Positions 62,477-64,000 of a DNA stretch of 64,000 bases are shown here, piece after piece; within the stretch, counting starts at the first letter, position 1; each line of letters begins with the position of its first letter. The position numbers and the translations under genes were made by a program. Origin of the DNA: a virus. The stretch spans positions 1 to 64,000 of the IMG/VR virus record IMGVR_UViG_3300032799_000664. One strand, 5' to 3'. The notes under the pieces were generated by a model that was given only the letters and a program-made list of their open reading frames with translations, was not told the origin of the DNA and searched no databases.

Positions 62477-64000
62477 TCAACCGCAGCCCGCGGCGTAGCC
62501 GCAGGTGGGGCACTTGTGGCAGTTGGCGCCGCTGTGCACCGTGATGGCACCACAGACCGGGCAAGGTGGATTGGCGCCGATGCCGCCCTTCGTGGCGGGA
62601 CGCAGCTCGTGATTCGGCGCATCGGACAGTTCTTCCTTCGGCGTACCGTGGCCGTTGGTCACCGGGTGTTTCAGGAAGATCGCCGCGAGCTTGCGCACCA
62701 CGGCATCGTAGATGCTGTGCGCGTAGCCGATCTCCGGATCGTTGCAGAACCCCGACGGCGCGAACTTGGTGTACGCGAAGCTCTCGACCAGCTTCTCGAG
62801 CGGCACGTCAGCTTGGAGGCACTGCGAGAAGGCGATGGCCCAACCCTTGACTAGACCGCTGACGGTGGATCCCTCCTTGGCCAGCTCGATGAAAATCTCG
62901 CCGGGCATGTCGGTGTCTTCGAACGGCGTCACCAGTGCGTAGCCCTTGATGCCACCGAATTCGAAGCGAATGCGGTGCGCGTTGGACTGGTGATCCTTCA
63001 GTTTGCGCATTCGCTTGGTCCCGAGCACGACTCCGGGACCCTTAGCACCAGTGGTCAGCGGTTGTTCCAGCTTGGAACCATCTCGGTAGACGGTCACGGC
63101 CTTGAGCCCCAGCTTCCACGCATCGAGGAAAGCTTGGCCGACCTGTTCCACGGTGGTCGCGGCAGGAATGTTCATGGTCTTCGAGATGGATCCGGAGAGG
63201 AAAGGTTGCACCGCAGCCGTCATGCGCAGATGCGCATCGAGATTCAGCGTCCGCCCACTCGGAGTCGCGGCCATGGCACAGTCGAATACCGACAGATGCT
63301 TGGACGCTAGGTGCGGGCAACGGTCCAGGTTCTTGTGCTCGCCCAGCCAGGTCAGGATCTTCGCTTGAACCGCCACCGGGTAGTGCAAGGCCGTGAGCGC
63401 CTGGCCAACGCCATCGTTCTCCAGGACGATGATGCCGCCCCCGACAAGCTTCTTCTCCTTGTAGAGGCAGGCTTCCGGCTCCACGCCCGTGGTCTGGCAG
63501 TCCATGAGGAAGCCGATGGTGCCAGTAGGCGCCAGCAATGTCACCTGCGCGTTGCGGAAGCCGTACTCGTCGCCCCAGCTCGTCGCCTGTGACCAGCGCA
63601 TAGTGGATTCGAAGCCGTGTTCCTGTGCCGCTCGCAGGTGACGATCAACGACTTCAAGGTGCGAAGCGCGATTGCGAGCAAAAGCTTCGTAGGACCCGTG
63701 GGCCGCCGCTAGCTGCGCCGAAGTGGCGTAGGCCGTCGCGGTCATCAGCGACGTGATCTCAGCGGCGACGCGTCGTCCCGTGTCGCTGTCGTAGGGCACT
63801 CCGATCGACATGAGATAGGCGCCGAGATTGGCGTAGCCCAGCCCGAGCGGCCGATAGTGACGACTGTTCTCGGCGATCTTGGACGTCGGGTAGAACGCCG
63901 GTTCCACCATGACGTCCTGCGCGATGATGAAGGTCTGGACGGCATGACCGAAGGCGACGTGGTTGAAGGTGCCATCCTCGTTGCGAAACTTCATCAGGTT
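62477..64000 (-). CDS. nrdJ: Class II (adenosylcobalamin) ribonucleotide reductase, C-terminal part
   Basis: At least 507 residues are visible and the frame continues past the right edge. LLAPTGTIGFLMDCQTTGVE and EPEACLYKEKKLVGGG match the active-site barrel region of NrdJ. The end has CPVC and a C-x2-C-x2-C set (CHKCPTCGYAAGCG), typical for thioredoxin-linked or zinc-binding tails of class II enzymes. It makes deoxynucleotides from ribonucleotides using vitamin B12 and suits dNTP supply with the dNMP kinase. Confidence 0.9.
   Translation of the reverse strand, partial: NLMKFRNEDGTFNHVAFGHAVQTFIIAQDVMVEPAFYPTSKIAENSRHYRPLGLGYANLGAYLMSIGVPYDSDTGRRVAAEITSLMTATAYATSAQLAAAHGSYEAFARNRASHLEVVDRHLRAAQEHGFESTMRWSQATSWGDEYGFRNAQVTLLAPTGTIGFLMDCQTTGVEPEACLYKEKKLVGGGIIVLENDGVGQALTALHYPVAVQAKILTWLGEHKNLDRCPHLASKHLSVFDCAMAATPSGRTLNLDAHLRMTAAVQPFLSGSISKTMNIPAATTVEQVGQAFLDAWKLGLKAVTVYRDGSKLEQPLTTGAKGPGVVLGTKRMRKLKDHQSNAHRIRFEFGGIKGYALVTPFEDTDMPGEIFIELAKEGSTVSGLVKGWAIAFSQCLQADVPLEKLVESFAYTKFAPSGFCNDPEIGYAHSIYDAVVRKLAAIFLKHPVTNGHGTPKEELSDAPNHELRPATKGGIGANPPCPVCGAITVHSGANCHKCPTCGYAAGCG

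Noticed and set aside
1-64000. CRISPR arrays and tRNA genes
   Set aside because: No regularly spaced direct repeats of 24-40 bases and no complete cloverleaf found by eye. A tRNAscan-SE run would be decisive.

Overview
This window looks like part of the genome of a large, high-GC, tailed double-stranded DNA phage with a contractile-type (myovirus-like) tail. The case rests on a tail block with a tape-measure protein, a gp25-like baseplate wedge, a baseplate J-like protein and tail fibres. Around it are phage-type nucleotide and DNA enzymes: class II ribonucleotide reductase, a dNMP kinase, a DnaQ-like exonuclease, RNase HII, a DinG-like helicase and a family 4 uracil-DNA glycosylase. Two predicted lipoproteins next to a lysis cassette suggest a host with two membranes. 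The style of the collagen-like lipoprotein (Cys, then Gly/Thr/Asp/Ala-rich) loosely recalls Myxococcota, but that is a guess. I saw no head genes, terminase, tail sheath or tail tube, so they must lie outside the window.

Layout. Bases 1-1494: small genes on the minus strand. 1495-2247: an AT-rich, pyrimidine-skewed non-coding leader, followed by one isolated 916-aa plus-strand gene of unknown function (2248-4998). 5006-38684: a continuous minus-strand block of about 70 mostly small genes, often joined by 1-4 base stop/start overlaps. Its left part (to about 21 kb) is dominated by a family of at least 18 small cysteine-rich paralogues. These begin Met-Thr-Cys-x2-Cys-Pro-x-Ser-Leu-x-Cys and usually carry further CxxC pairs; I do not recognise the family. 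The right part (29.6-38.7 kb) holds the DNA and nucleotide enzymes and a lytic transglycosylase. 38819-59630: the plus-strand tail and baseplate operon, which includes a sigma-factor-like gene. 59631-64000: minus-strand lysis cassette (amidase, papain-like peptidase, lipoprotein) followed by the end of NrdJ.

Three non-coding features stand out. First, a perfect palindrome CTTTAC-N3-GTAAAG occurs six times, plus once with a single base change, mostly just upstream of genes and three times directly against a Shine-Dalgarno sequence. Second, two intergenic regions (about 6.0-6.6 kb and 12.5-12.8 kb) are arrays of long, sequence-diverse hairpins with similar architecture and partly shared GGCAG loop sequences; a related hairpin lies near 21.0 kb. 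Third, a GGTAT(C/A)AG-like element recurs upstream of several minus-strand genes and may be part of a promoter.

Working together, the enzymes would supply and repair DNA during infection, the plus-strand operon builds the tail, and the last cassette lyses the host. The cysteine-rich paralogues and the hairpin arrays are the least explained parts and the best candidates for something undescribed. All calls come from reading the sequence; no database search was run.
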